From NCBI RefSeq assembly GCF_009905375.1, contig NC_133650.1, positions 142,739,296-142,803,295 of the forward strand: a DNA stretch of 64,000 bases, written 5' to 3'. The stretch is from Apium graveolens. Lineage: Eukaryota > Streptophyta > Magnoliopsida > Apiales > Apiaceae. Shown piece by piece: positions 30,797-40,809 of this stretch. A program made the position numbers and the translations under genes. Below the pieces are notes generated by a model that saw only the letters and a program-made list of their open reading frames with translations, was not told the origin of the DNA and ran no database searches. The first letter of the stretch is position 1; each line of letters starts with the position of its first letter.

Positions 30797-33700
30797 TCAA
30801 ACAGAAAACAAATGGGGGTACTTTTCTAGCATTGTGCTCTCTAGTTCCCAAGTTGATTCTTGGACATTATGATTCTGCCATAGTACTCTGACTAGCTTTG
30901 ATCACTTTGTTCCGAAGCACCTGCTCCTTCTTATCTATAATCCTTACTGGTTTCTCCATGTAAGTTAGATCTGGCTGCATATCCACCTGCTCGTACTCCA
31001 CTATGTGTCTGGCATCCCGATGATACTTCCTTAGCATTGACACATGGAACACATTATGAACTTGTTGCAAATTAGGGGGCAAGGCTAGCTCGTAAGCTAA
31101 CTTTCCAATCCATCTTAATATCTCAAAAGGTCCAATGTATCTTGGGCTTAGTTTTCCTTTCTTTTCGAACCTCATTAATCCCTTCCAAGGGGATACCTTT
31201 AGCAGTACTAAGTCCCCTACTTCATATTCCTTGTCCTTTCGGGCTAGGTCTGCATATTTCTTCTGTCTGTCTTGGGCTGCTACAAGTCGCCCTCTGATAA
31301 GATCCACTATATCTTTGGTCCTTTGGACCACTTCGGGTCCGAGCATCTTCCGCTCTCCTACTTCATCCCAGTATAAGGGAGATCGACACCTTCTTCCGTA
31401 CAGGGCCTCATAAGGCGGCATTCCGATGCTAGCATGAAAGCTATTGTTATAAGAAAACTCGATCAACGGCAAGTGATCATCCCAACTCCCTTTAAAGTCT
31501 ATTGCACAGACTCTCAACATATCCTCTAGTGTCTGGATGGTCCTTTCACTCTGCCCATCCATCTGGGGATGGTACACGGTACTCATATTTAACTTGGTCC
31601 CCGCACATTCCTGAAAGCTCCTCCAAAATCTGGAGTTGAACCTGGGGTCTCGGTCTGAGACAATGGACGATGGGACTCCATGTCGCGTCACTATTTCCTT
31701 AAGGTAAATGTCCACCAGTCTATCGACTGTGTATCTCTCATTGATAGGAATGAAATGAGCTGACTTTGTCAGTCGGTCTATAATTACCCAAATGGCGTCG
31801 TGATTGGCTTTCGTCCTTGGCAATCCTACAATAAAATCCATCGCTATCTGTTCCCATTTCCATTCGGGAATCTCCAAGGGTCGTAAGAGTCCACTGGGTC
31901 TCTGGTGCTCTGCCTTTACCCTTTGGCAAGTCAAACATTTGCTTACCCATTCTGCTACGTCCCTCTTCATGTTGGGCCACCAGTAATATTCCTTCAAATC
32001 CCTATACATCTTGGTACTTCCCGGGTGAATGGAATACCTTGAACTATGGCTTTCATCCAATATCTCATCTTTAAGCTCTTGAACATTCGGAACCCAAATT
32101 CGGTAGGAGTACCTCAATATCCCTTTATCATCTTTCTCAGTATGGATCTCCTCTCCAGTCATTGACTTTCTGCCTTCATTCATTATTTTCTCCTGGCACA
32201 ATCTGATCTTTTCCAATAACTCTGGCTGCATTGAGATCTCAAAAAGCTTTTCAGTTCCGGTTCCGGTTACCTTTACTTCTATTTCCATTCTCTCAAAATC
32301 CCTTATCAATTCTTCCGAAGTCGTTATCATTCTGAGTCTTTCCTTTCTACTAAGGGCATCATCCACCACATTGGCTTTCCCTGGATGATAGAGAATCTCA
32401 TAATCATAGTCCTTGATTAGCTCTAACCATCTCCTCTGGCGCATGTTGAGCTCTTTCTGCGTAAATATATACTTGAGACTCTTATGGTCTGTGAAAATCT
32501 TGCACTTCTCTCCATACAAGTAGTGCCTCCAAATTTTTAAGGCAAATACTATTGCCGTGAGCTCAAGGTCATGAGTAGGATATCTAACCTCGTATTCCTT
32601 CAGTTGTCTCGACGCATACGCAATCACTTTACCGTGCTGCATAAGCACACACCCTAGTCCTTTGTGCGACGCGTCACTATATATCACAAAATCTCCTTTT
32701 CCGTCCGGCAATGCCAATACCGGAGCCATTATCAACCTTTTCTTTAATTCCTGAAAACTGTTCTCGCATTTCTCCGTCCATTCAAACTTCTCTGTCTTAC
32801 GAGTAAGTCGTGTCAAAGGGGCTGCGATCTTCGCAAAGTCCTGTACAAATCTACGATAGTAGCCGGCCAATCCTATAAAACTCCTTACCTCTGTGGGTGT
32901 GGTTGGCCTTTCCCAATTTGAGACCGCCTCTATCTTGGAGGGGTCGACCAATACTCCTTCTTTATTGATCACATGTCCTAAAAACTGTACTTCATTCCGC
33001 CAGAATTCACACTTCGAGAATTTGGCATATAACTGTTCCTCTCTGAGTATTCCTAGAGCTATCCTCAAATGCTCTGCATGTTCTGTCTCAGTCCTTGAGT
33101 AGATCAAAATATCATCGATAAAAACTATCACACATTTGTCCAAGTACTTCTTAAATACTCTATTCATTAAATCCATGAAAGCCGCTGGGGCGTTGGTTAA
33201 TCCAAAGGACATTACCAAGAACTCATAATGCCCATACCTGGTACGGAACGCTGTCTTGGAAATATCTTCGGGTTTAATCTTTAGTTGGTGATATCCAGTT
33301 CTCAGGTCGATCTTGGAAAAATAAACAGCATCCTTTAGCTGGTCGAACAGATCGTCTATTCTAGGTAATGGGTACCTGTTCTTTATGGTTAGCTTGTTCA
33401 ACTCTCGATAGTCTATGCACAGCCTCATGCTCCCATCTTTCTTCTTAACAAATAAAACTGGTGCTCCCCATGGAGACACACTGGGCCTTATCATACCCTT
33501 ATCCAAGAGTTCCTGCAATTGGATAGCTAATTCTTTCATTTCTAACGGGGCTAACCGGTAAGGTGCTTTTGAAACTGGCGCCGTCCCTGGGGCCAACTCA
33601 ATAGCAAATTCAATCACTCTATCGGGTGGTAATCCCGGAAGGTCTTGTGGGAATACATCTTCAAATTCGTTGACTACTGGAATATCTTGTAAGTTGGGCA

Positions 33701-34664
33701 CCTCCTTCTGCGTGTCCACCACATAGGCTAGGTAGGCCTCATTTCCTTTTCGTAGCATCCTTTTTGCCTGGGCCATGGTCAAAAATTTCTGCGTCTGCCT
33801 CTTTCCTCTAAATATAACTTCTTTCTTCCCTGGGACATTTAGCTTAACTTTCTTCCCTTTACAGTGTATCTGAGCATCATTGCTAGATAGCCAGTCCATT
33901 CCCAAAATTACATCAAACTCCCCTAATTTAAAAGGAATCAGATCAACACTAAAGGATTGCTCCCCTATGCCTATCTCACAGGCGGGGTGAATCTGGTTAA
34001 CAGGAATAATTTCATGATTGGCTATTTCTACTTGCAAGGGTTCTATCAAGGGTTCAGCCTTAAGTCTTAACTTACGCGCAAAGTCCTTTGATATAAAAGA
34101 TTTAGTTGCTCCCAAATCAAATAAAACATTTGCACTGACTGAATTTAGAGAAAGGGTACCTGCTATCACATCTGAATCTTTCATAGCATCCTGGACTGTC
34201 ATGTTGAAAGTCCTCGCAGTAGGTGGCTTATTAGAAGCAGCCCTGCTTGCTCCCGAAGCTGCTGGTTTGTTCATTGGGCATTCCCTCTTCCAATGACCTG
34301 GGCGTCCGCACTGATGACAAGTGGTGGTTGGAATGACGGCAGGGGTTGATGATGGGCACTTAGTTGAATAGTGGCCTTCCTGACCGCACTTAAAATAGGT
34401 TACTGGCTTTCCTTTACACTCCCCAGTGTGATTCCTTCCACATATGTTACAGGTTGGCAATGGGGGTCGAGACTGGTTGGAATAGGACATTCTTGATTTC
34501 TGGCCGCCCTGGCTCACACTCACACTCATTGGCCGCTTAAACCCAGTGTTCCTTCCTGGTAGGGACACTGCTCCTCGATTAAATCTAGTTGGGAAGCTCC
34601 TTCCTGCGGAACCTCCACCCATGCTCATACTTTTCCTTTTTATTCCTTTCTTCTCTCTTTCCTT
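30797..34664 (-). pseudogene. pol: pol (with gag C-terminus) of Gypsy-3, nearly intact
   Basis: Frame 34628-30867 is open for 1,253 residues from an internal ATG, and an in-frame TAG (34665-34667) separates it from the gag N-terminus. In order: CCHC knuckles near residues 60-117 (the second has lost its first Cys); protease at about 165-180 with DLGATKSF, where the family has D-S/T-G; RT with [12 protein letters not shown], then [15 protein letters not shown] FIDD; RNase [14 protein letters not shown] and [10 protein letters not shown]; integrase zinc finger with [12 protein letters not shown] and [12 protein letters not shown]; catalytic Asp in AMDFIVGLP, Asp in VSDRDPRF, Glu in DGQSERT; and [14 protein letters not shown] one-base gain near 30908 shifts the frame within the chromodomain; the rest (WELE..M block) continues in another frame to a stop at 30797-30799. 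The chromodomain is the part that reads modified histone tails during integration. Confidence 0.93.
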
Positions 34665-35506
34665 CTACATCTGTTCACTTCCAACTTCTACAATCGTTGC
34701 CTTTTGCACCAGAGTGGCATAGTCCGTAAGCTCAAGGATTGCCACCCTATTCTGAATCCACGGTTTCAGTCCCTGCTGAAACCTCCTAGCTTTCTTTTCC
34801 TCGGTGCTCACAAACTCCGGCACAAACCTTGATAACTCAGTAAATTTCGCTTCGTACTCTGCTACAGACAAGTTATTCTGCTTTAGCTCCAAGAACTTGA
34901 GCTCCATCTGGTTTTCCATAAACCTCGGGAAATACTTTCCCAGAAACAACTGACTAAATCTCTCCCAGGTTATAATAGCATATGTCTCCATGTTTTTCTT
35001 GGCCTCCCACCAGTAGTTAGCTCTCCTTTCAGAAGGTAGGTAGCAAATACAGTCTTCTGTGCCTCATCGGTACTCAAAATCTCAAAAGATTTCTCCATTT
35101 CCTTTAACCATGCCCTTGCCTCAACTGGGTCGGCTGATCCGTGGAACTCAGGGGGCTTAAGGGACTTAAAAGCCCTGAAAGAGTTTGCCACAATATTGTT
35201 ATTTCCTTGAGGGGGTGGGTTGGGTTGACGTTCCAAATTCTGACTTAGGAGTTGCATGAACTGGCCCATGGGATCCATGTCTGGGTTTGGTACTGGTTGC
35301 TCAACCTCGGTTTCTCCTTCTTCAGCCTCTATCTCAAATCCCTCAACATCATATGTTTCCTCTTCCTCTTCATATAGGGAGTCATCCTGTTCCACATAAT
35401 CCTCATCTTCCTCTTCACTGTGTTCCTGGTTCCTATCATCCTGGTTATGGCTTCCCTGGTCCTCAGATCCAGGGTTCGCCCTAGTTCCAATCTTTCTTGG
35501 CGGCAT
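34665..35506 (-). pseudogene. gag: gag N-terminal part of Gypsy-3 (one frameshift, one stop)
   Basis: The ATG at 35506 (MPPRKIGTRANPGSED) leads an acidic N-terminus (EEEDEDYVEQDDSLYEEEEE, residues about 32-52), then the retrotransposon gag core: FHGSADPVEARAWLKEMEKSFEIL, then after a frameshift near 34985-35010 TWERFSQLFLGKYFPR, KFLELKQNNLSVAEYEAKF, and ARRFQQGLKPWIQ. TAG at 34665-34667 ends the frame and lies in phase with the pol ORF, so the ancestral product was probably one gag-pol protein. A T-rich CAG splice-acceptor-like site lies four bases upstream of the ATG (CAG at 35511-35513). Confidence 0.9.
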
Positions 35507-35915
35507 GATTCTGATAATAAAAAAAATTATTGGGAAAAATTCAACGTTAGGTCACAATCATATACAACATTGTGCCCTGCACAGCTCTTATAATGGGGAG
35601 AACGTATATCGCAATTCTATTATTTTAAGAAAGTTCTAATACGAAGTGCAGTAATAATAATGATAAAAACAGTGATCCCGTCACTAATAAACTGAACCAA
35701 AGGAAACAAATATATACATAATGCGAAAAATACATAGTTTGATCTGGTCAAAGTACAACAGTGTTACAGTCATCTGTCCCAAAAGTGATACACAAGAGTC
35801 TATCTGTCTAGTCAGAAAAAGGGATGCTATATACAAGTCAACTATCCCGAAAAATTGGCTCTTACTAAGGCCTCGGCTAACTAGACAACTAGACTATTCC
35901 ATCATCAATCCTGAA
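35507..35915 (-). other. Leader between accessory ORF and gag of Gypsy-3
   Basis: No ORF. On the minus strand it ends in a T-rich tract (TTTTTTTTATTATCAG) just before the gag ATG, a good candidate 3' splice site, so gag may be made from a spliced leader. Confidence 0.5.
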
Positions 35916-36653
35916 TCACACACCGGAGCGGGTCAGCTCCCATACCCTTTCCATCGCACGACGGAAGATATAGTCGGCCTGCCGCCTGGAGATCCTACCA
36001 TGCCTGTCCCCCTGGAGCGATCTGAGCCTCGCTCGGGATGTGAGCTCTATCCCCGTAAGCTCCCTCCTCAAGGATCGGGGTATAGAAGCCCTAGTCTCAT
36101 AAGCTCGGTTACGCCTACCCGCCCTCTCTGCATCCAACTCCCTCCTGGCCTCATCCAGTCAGCCCTCGGCAACAGCCACTCGGGTCCTCAGAACATCCTG
36201 AACATATCCATGAGCTAACGAAGACTGCCTGTGGGTAGGGTCAAGAGGTGGTGAATCTGGAGCCGCTGAGGGTGCCTCCTCGGTCTGCCTAGGCACGGAA
36301 GTATGGGTCTCTGAGCTGTCATCATCAGGAATCCAAGATAGTAGTGGAGGGGTAGGGGCTCTGACCACCGGAAGTGTGGGTAATGGGGTACCAGCATACA
36401 CTACCATAGGTCCAACACGCTCCTCAGCTACAGGGACCTCATCCGGGTCCTCCTCATCTGGAATAGCAATAACCTCTGTCTCTGACTCCTCTGAGGGGTC
36501 CTCCTCATCTGAAATAGCAATGACCTCCGTCTCTGACTCCTCTGAGGGGTCCTCCTCATCCTCCTCCATCTCAGGCTCCTCCTGATCCTCAACATCTAGC
36601 AATGCCTCATCATGCTCACGCTCGAACATCTCATGGTCCTCTATCTCAGGCGC
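35916..36653 (-). pseudogene. Acidic accessory ORF of Gypsy-3 (one in-frame stop)
   Basis: Lies between the primer-binding site and gag. The frame opens at GCG (36653), directly after an in-frame TAG that doubles as an AG splice acceptor (GTGTAG|GCG), and has ATG at 36629. The N-terminal half is strongly acidic with two copies of a 17-residue unit (EEDPSEESETEVIAI(S/P)D), then a Pro-rich middle (TPLPTLPVVRAPTPP), then a basic, Arg-rich end (RRELTGIELTSRARLRSLQG; ISRRQADYIFRRAMERVWEL). One TGA at 36159-36161 interrupts it. About 245 residues in all. Function not recognised. It can be joined in phase 0 to the H3-like LTR exon (37148-37234) across a 494-bp intron. Acidic segments of this kind can bind histones, but that is speculation here. 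Confidence 0.65.
36456..36557 (-). repeat. Two-copy 51-bp tandem repeat in the accessory ORF
   Basis: Copies at 36456-36506 and 36507-36557 differ at only a few bases and keep the reading frame; a partial third unit follows on the left. Confidence 0.85.
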
Positions 36654-36825
36654 CTACACATTAAACGAGCTAAGTTACTTTCATGATACTTATAAGGGTT
36701 CCCGTAAGGGTTTTAACTGTCAGCACTACTTTAAGTAGTCCGACCATGAACTTGGCAAGAGTTCTTATTATCTTTGTGAGTTTGTTATTATATCGACGCA
36801 TCATCTCTGAGGTTTATAACGCTTA

Positions 36826-36837
36826 GCTCTGATACCA
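36826..36837 (-). other. Primer-binding site of Gypsy-3, tRNA-iMet
   Basis: GCTCTGATACCA on the plus strand, i.e. TGGTATCAGAGC in the element, four bases after the LTR end. Confidence 0.93.
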
Positions 36838-36841
36838 TTTC

Positions 36842-38703
36842 TGTAACACCCCCAGATCCGGGGTCGGGGATCCGGGTCGTCACGGTCTTTCTTTCCACAA
36901 TATCACTTCACTTAATTAATAATAATAACCTTATGCTGTGACCCCACACTAACACACACCATAACCCGTTATAGTCTCAGAGATGAAATAGAAATAAGTA
37001 CAAGTCTTTGAATCCACAATTTAAAAGTTATTACAACCCAAAATGATTACTTGATAAATTTACAGTTAATTGCCATTATCTGCCACAAGTTATAATTATA
37101 CATAATTGATTCTCAAAAGTAGATGGTCTGATCTACAATAGATCTACCTCTGCAGCTATAGCAGCTACAACATCATCGGGAAGACGCGGGACGCTTCCCA
37201 CGCGCTTGCGCTGGGTCTGCTGGAGTCTGGCCATCTTTCCTAACTGTTGTTGTGTGATGAAGAAATAAAGCAAGAGTGAGCCTTACAGCTCGCAAGATAA
37301 TACATAGTGATAACAATAATATAAGTATCTAAATGGATACTTACTAAAATCTTTTACCAAGTGTAAGATAATTACTTACTAGATATAAGTAAAAATAAGG
37401 GATGAAGTTACCAAATACTTCACTATACTTATATCATTTATAAAGCTACTTGAACTACCACTGTTCAGAGTATAAAGAGTTTTCAACAGTTCATCACATA
37501 GATGAGACTACAAGACAAGATTTGAATAGATTAAATCTTTGAAATTTTATTAAAGGAAATGAAGTCATGATATACTTCATTAAGTTCTGATATATATATA
37601 TATATATATATCCACATATACATATTCTTTATACAATTTCCTGAAAACCTCTGTCATGTAAAGTATGAACAGAATTGCAATATCCAATAAATTTGGAAAG
37701 GAAAAGAATTTGGCATAAACCAGATATCTTGCTGATCAGGCGAAGATACCCATAAGTAACCTTTTCTACTAGTAGATGGACGAATTCCCCACTGGTCATC
37801 ACCCTGGTCGTAATAGGACCTTATGCTGGACTGCCACTCAGCCACTTATGCATTTGATGGACTCCAACTGAGCCACTTACACTATCATGGACGCCCACTG
37901 AGCCCATGTTGCTTATGCCGACTCAATAGATGGACTTACTTCCCGAACGTTGGGTAAGTAATCAATTCATTTACCAAAACTGCCAACGTGTTGTGAATAT
38001 AAAATACACCACAGAGCCGGATCCCTCAGGTTTTGAGCGAGTATTTAAATCCCCTTAAAAAGGAAGATCTTAAATATAAAAAATGAGTTTTGGGATCCGC
38101 TCTAACTTTTAAAAATCATTTTGAAGACTCGAAAACACTTTATAGAGTGTTTGGAGTAAAGCTGATTTAATGAAGTAAATCAGTCCCCAGAATATTTAGA
38201 AAATGTCTGAATATTATTATTTAAATAATATTCTCATAAAGATAATCCTTATAAAAATAATCGAAGTAGAAGTTTTAAAACTTATACTTGAAACGAGTAT
38301 TAAATAACCAAAGATATACTTATATGAAAGTACTATCTTTATTTGAATAATCGAAAATAAGTTTGATTATTTACACCTTATTCTTTAATAAAATAAAGAA
38401 TATATCTCAGCAAATAATCGGAGTCATAGATCCTCAAATGAATATTCAAAAATATTCATTAAATAATATAAACTGAGTCATAAGCCCTCGAATGAATATT
38501 CAAATAATATTCAGATAATAAAATAAAAGGAGTCATAAGTCCTCGAATGAATATTCAAAATAATATTCATTTAATATAAAGGAGTCATACGCCTTCGAAT
38601 AATATTCGAAATAATATTCAATAATAAAATAAAGTTAAAGTTATCGAATAAACCTTATTCGATTAATAGTTTTGAAAACTATGACCATATATATATATAT
38701 AAG

Positions 38704-38736
<33 letters not shown>

Positions 38737-40804
38737 CCATATATACAAAATCTACTCGGGATCCTCGACTCCCGATTTTAGAAAATATTTCCACCTTTGG
38801 GTCCCTATACTAAGGGTATATGCAAATTACCGCTATCCTCTAGCATAGGTATTATCAACAATTATATATAGAAAGAATACGAAACAGGCATGCATATATG
38901 TATACCATAGCAGCATGCTTCAATATATAACAACATTTGCTAATTAACCAACATGCATCTATCGCAAGATAATCCAAATACATATACTCATCACCACAAC
39001 AGTTATAACGGGTAGAAAACTTGCCTGAGTGACTTGGGGTGATAAAAGGCTCGGGACGAGTCTGGTAACCTATAAATAACAAGTAAGTTGGAATTAAACC
39101 AAAGTCACTTGTAAATCTATTCTTTAACTAACTTAGACTCTAACGCTTGTTTTGCGCTTACTGATTTGCTTAAGTCACCCGGGTACCCTCGGCTCCACCA
39201 TTTTTAATAATTTAACCTTTACGAGTTTTAAGGCGATTCCTTCGCAAGTGTCTTACCAACTGCCTAACACACTTACCATAAATGTTTCATGCATTAATTA
39301 ACCCTTATTGGTCTTTAACCTATGTTTCAAACTAAGGCGAGGGAAAAAGTTTCGTTCGCGAAACGCCGTTACTTGAAACGGTCGTTTCTCCTAAACCGTG
39401 CATCGTAATCGAACGAACTACATATCAAAACGAAGCTCGTAACATGAGCTATCTAAACATGGTAGTGGTCATAATCTAGCAGGGGGTTCTCGGGTCCTAA
39501 TGCTATGCACAAAAACAGTCCAAAGAAAATCGGACGTTACGACGGCTATGTTTACGCGATTTCCAATATTTTAAACCATTCAAAACCCTCCCAATTCAAC
39601 CTCAAATCCAACATACAACCAACATCCATCCTTATCACATCATAACAACCCCAACCAATTCAATTTTAATATTCATACTTATGCCTAAGCTTAACTTTAA
39701 CCATACTTAAGTTCTTTTAATCAAAACCACAACATTTACCATTTCAATTCCCAAACTCTAATCACAACAACAAGCTACAATATCATCCTACTAATCAAAA
39801 TCATCTTATAATACATAGGAATCTAGGGTTTGGAGATGGTATACCTTCCTTGAAGTGGTGGGAGGAGCTAGGAAGCCTTAAGAAGCTTTGAGAAGTCTTA
39901 GGAATGCTTGGATCTTCAAGGAAAACAAGAAAAACTTCAAGTTAAAAACTTGAAAACACTATTCATAGTCTTCTTCTTTGATTAAATGAAGAAGATGGAG
40001 AAGGAATTGATGGCTTAAACTCATGATATAGCCCTAACTAAGCATGAAGATGATTAGGAAATTAACTCACCAATTTAGGAAGCTTGGATCTTTGATTTTG
40101 AATTTCTTGCTCTTTTGAATAGTAAAAAGCCGAGAGCTCTTCAAGAACAAGCCTTGGTTCTTTTTTATTTTGATGAAAAAATGATTTTGCTTGGCTTGGT
40201 TGATTTGTTTTTGTGTTTAATTTAGTCAATTACCTTGTTGCCCTTGAATTTGTCTGGTTAAAAAGCCACCACACCTCCTTCCTTCCCATGTCATGCTTGT
40301 GTCATCCTCATGATGTCATCCTCCCCTCCTTGTCCTCTTTCTATTGGTTGGATGACATCATCCCCACTAATCCCTTTGATTAACTTCCTAATTGTTTGCC
40401 TAATGACCGCTGATCTGTTATACGGTTCGCTTAACTTTCGTTTTCGTTTATCGTTTGAAGGATCATACCCGGGATCTTATTACTTAGGTTCCCTTAACCT
40501 TTCTCAATACATTATATTCCTTTTTATGATCCTCTATTATAATCCTTTAATTTAAATCCTTTTTATCCTGTTACCTTATACTCAATTCTCTCCGTATCTA
40601 GTGGATTTCCGGGAAAAATCCAAGTGTTCGGAAATTGGATTCCGACGATCTTTACATACACTTATATACCACAGAGAGTACTAATAATATCCCAGAATAT
40701 CCATAACAGAACCCCTACATAGTGTGGCATGAAAAGTTTTCTCATTCAGCTAAAACACTATTCACCAGGGTTACAAAAAGTTGAAAATTTTGGGGGTTAT
40801 TACC
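36842..40804 (-). repeat. 5' LTR of Gypsy-3 (about 3,963 bp)
   Basis: Near-identical to 26800-30763. The outer end reads GGTTATTACC before the TSD copy GTCGG. Contains longer TA microsatellites than the 3' copy (38685-38735) and the H3-like exon 393 bp before its 3' end. Confidence 0.93.
37133..37234 (-). CDS. H3-tail-like first exon in the Gypsy-3 5' LTR
   Basis: ATG at 37234-37232; 33-codon ORF if unspliced. MARLQQTQRKRVG aligned without gaps to H3 MARTKQTARKSTG gives eight of thirteen identical (M, A, R, Q, T, R, K, G), with a Pro-Arg pair following at nearly the H3 spacing. After 29 codons (…AAIAAE) there is GAG|GTAGAT, a strong plant splice donor in phase 0 (exon 37148-37234). The acceptor at 36654-36656 (TAG) opens the acidic ORF in phase 0. 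The predicted intron (36654-37147) contains the LTR end and the primer-binding site, so spliced RNA could not prime reverse transcription and would be a dedicated messenger. Met before Ala is normally removed, exposing an Ala-Arg N-terminus like that of H3. Expression and splicing are inferred. Confidence 0.62.
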   Translation of the reverse strand: MARLQQTQRKRVGSVPRLPDDVVAAIAAEVDLL

Positions 40805-40809
40805 GTCGG

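Larger units (their letters stand above)
26800..40804 (-). mobile_element. Gypsy-3: nearly complete chromovirus, 14.0 kb
   Basis: LTRs of about 3.96 kb (36842-40804 and 26800-30763), tRNA-iMet primer-binding site, an accessory ORF, gag, pol with C-terminal chromodomain, and polypurine tract. TSD GTCGG at 26795-26799 and 40805-40809 (the match extends to CCGTCGG). It is inserted inside a TCATCCGTCGG box in the third ORF of Copia-2. Over the first ~1.2 kb of the LTRs I counted about 11 substitutions plus one TA-repeat length change by eye, so it is fairly young. Few breaks: one frameshift and one stop in gag, one stop in the accessory ORF and one frameshift at the chromodomain. Tekay/Del-like (inference from LTR length and chromodomain). 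Confidence 0.95.
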
